Below are positions 15,652 to 15,928 of a stretch of 15,928 bases of DNA, piece by piece; position 1 is the stretch's first letter; each line of letters begins with the position of its first letter. The DNA lies in NCBI GenBank assembly GCA_002428415.1, contig DIWI01000071.1, positions 1-15,928 of the forward strand. Reading direction: 5' to 3'. Position numbers and translations under genes: made by a program. The notes beneath the pieces were generated by a model. The model saw nothing but the letters and a program-made list of their open reading frames with translations, searched no databases and was not told the origin of the DNA. This stretch comes from Clostridiaceae bacterium UBA6110. GTDB lineage: Bacteria; Bacillota; Clostridia; Clostridiales; Clostridiaceae.

Positions 15652-15928
15652 CGGTATAACTGAGTGAAGAAGAACTCAGAAGCAGAATTTGAATAGAGAA
15701 GGTATTTGAGCATAACTTTAATTGTTTTACAGTTATGCCGGTGACTTTTTGTTATAGCCTGATGTCATATCAGCTCGATGGACAGGTTGATTAAAAAGCT
15801 TGCGCAAACTCGTGACTTCAGTCGTGAGTTAGCAAGCAAAGTCAGAGCTGACTCTAAATTCAGGTAATGACGTATAGCAAGCAATAAAGATTATCAAACT
15901 CCTTAAATTATGGACGAGGATATGTCTA
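15652..15928 (+). other. Structured leader or small RNA downstream of CIRCE, no recognised gene
   Basis: No chaperone reading frame is present. Dyads follow one another: CTGAGT/ACTCAG (15660-15677); GCATAACT/AGTTATGC (15710-15717, 15731-15738) with TTTTT at 15746-15750, a weak possible terminator; a large hairpin at 15798-15837 (GCTTGC/GCAAGC and AACTC/GAGTT with inner pairs and a TTCA loop); and AGTCAG-AG-CTGACT (15840-15853). TAGCAAGCAA is repeated at 15830 and 15875. A 29-codon open frame (15778-15867) crosses the large hairpin but lacks a ribosome binding site. Confidence 0.4.

Noticed and set aside
15830..15884. Short direct repeats (TAGCAAGCAA twice) considered as CRISPR-like
   Set aside because: Only two 10-base copies with unlike flanks and no array structure.

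Overview
The window is a chromosomal stretch that looks like a low-to-moderate-GC Gram-positive bacterium of the class Clostridia. The grounds are strong GGAGG-type ribosome binding sites, TTG starts, AGG/AGA as the main arginine codons, frequent ATA, a perfect HrcA/CIRCE operator, Fur-family (PerR/Zur-type) dyads, and a YfhO plus CsbB-type glycosyltransferase pair. This assignment is inference from gene style; no rRNA, tRNA or other phylogenetic marker is present. All supported genes lie on the + strand.

Layout. (1) 3-1892: the 3' part of a YgiQ-family radical SAM gene whose start lies before the window, closed by a long terminator hairpin. (2) About 1900-3823: a loose, accessory-looking interval. 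It holds a fused Phd-antitoxin/Uma2-nuclease gene broken by one in-frame TAA, a small unrecognised helical protein, and much non-coding sequence. (3) 3824-4390: a DUF4256 gene with a TTG start and its own terminator. (4) 4578-8086: a self-contained efflux unit. A promoter overlaps a TetR-type operator, followed by tetR and an overlapping (ATGA) HAE3/MMPL-type RND transporter. (5) 8211-11751: catalase-peroxidase katG followed by a ZIP-family metal transporter. The katG leader carries two different Fur-family-like dyads, one PerR-like across the -10 and one with the core of the B. subtilis Zur box; a Zur-like half-site sits just before the ZIP gene. (6) 11913-15489: yfhO and a CsbB/GtrB-type polyprenyl-phosphate glycosyltransferase overlapping by 8 bp, probably a cell-surface glycosylation module. 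(7) 15586-15928: a strong promoter with a perfect CIRCE element, followed by at least 277 bp of structured leader with no recognisable chaperone gene before the window ends.

How the parts work together. katG and zupT combine peroxide defence with divalent-metal uptake, and the operators suggest joint peroxide/zinc control. The tetR-RND pair is a typical self-regulated export unit. The yfhO-glycosyltransferase pair matches the B. subtilis system that adds sugars to lipoteichoic acid outside the membrane; its flippase is not in the window.

I see no CRISPR array, intact mobile element, tRNA or rRNA. The most interesting items are the Zur-type box before katG, the Phd-Uma2 fusion with its single nonsense codon, and the CIRCE-controlled leader with no visible target gene.
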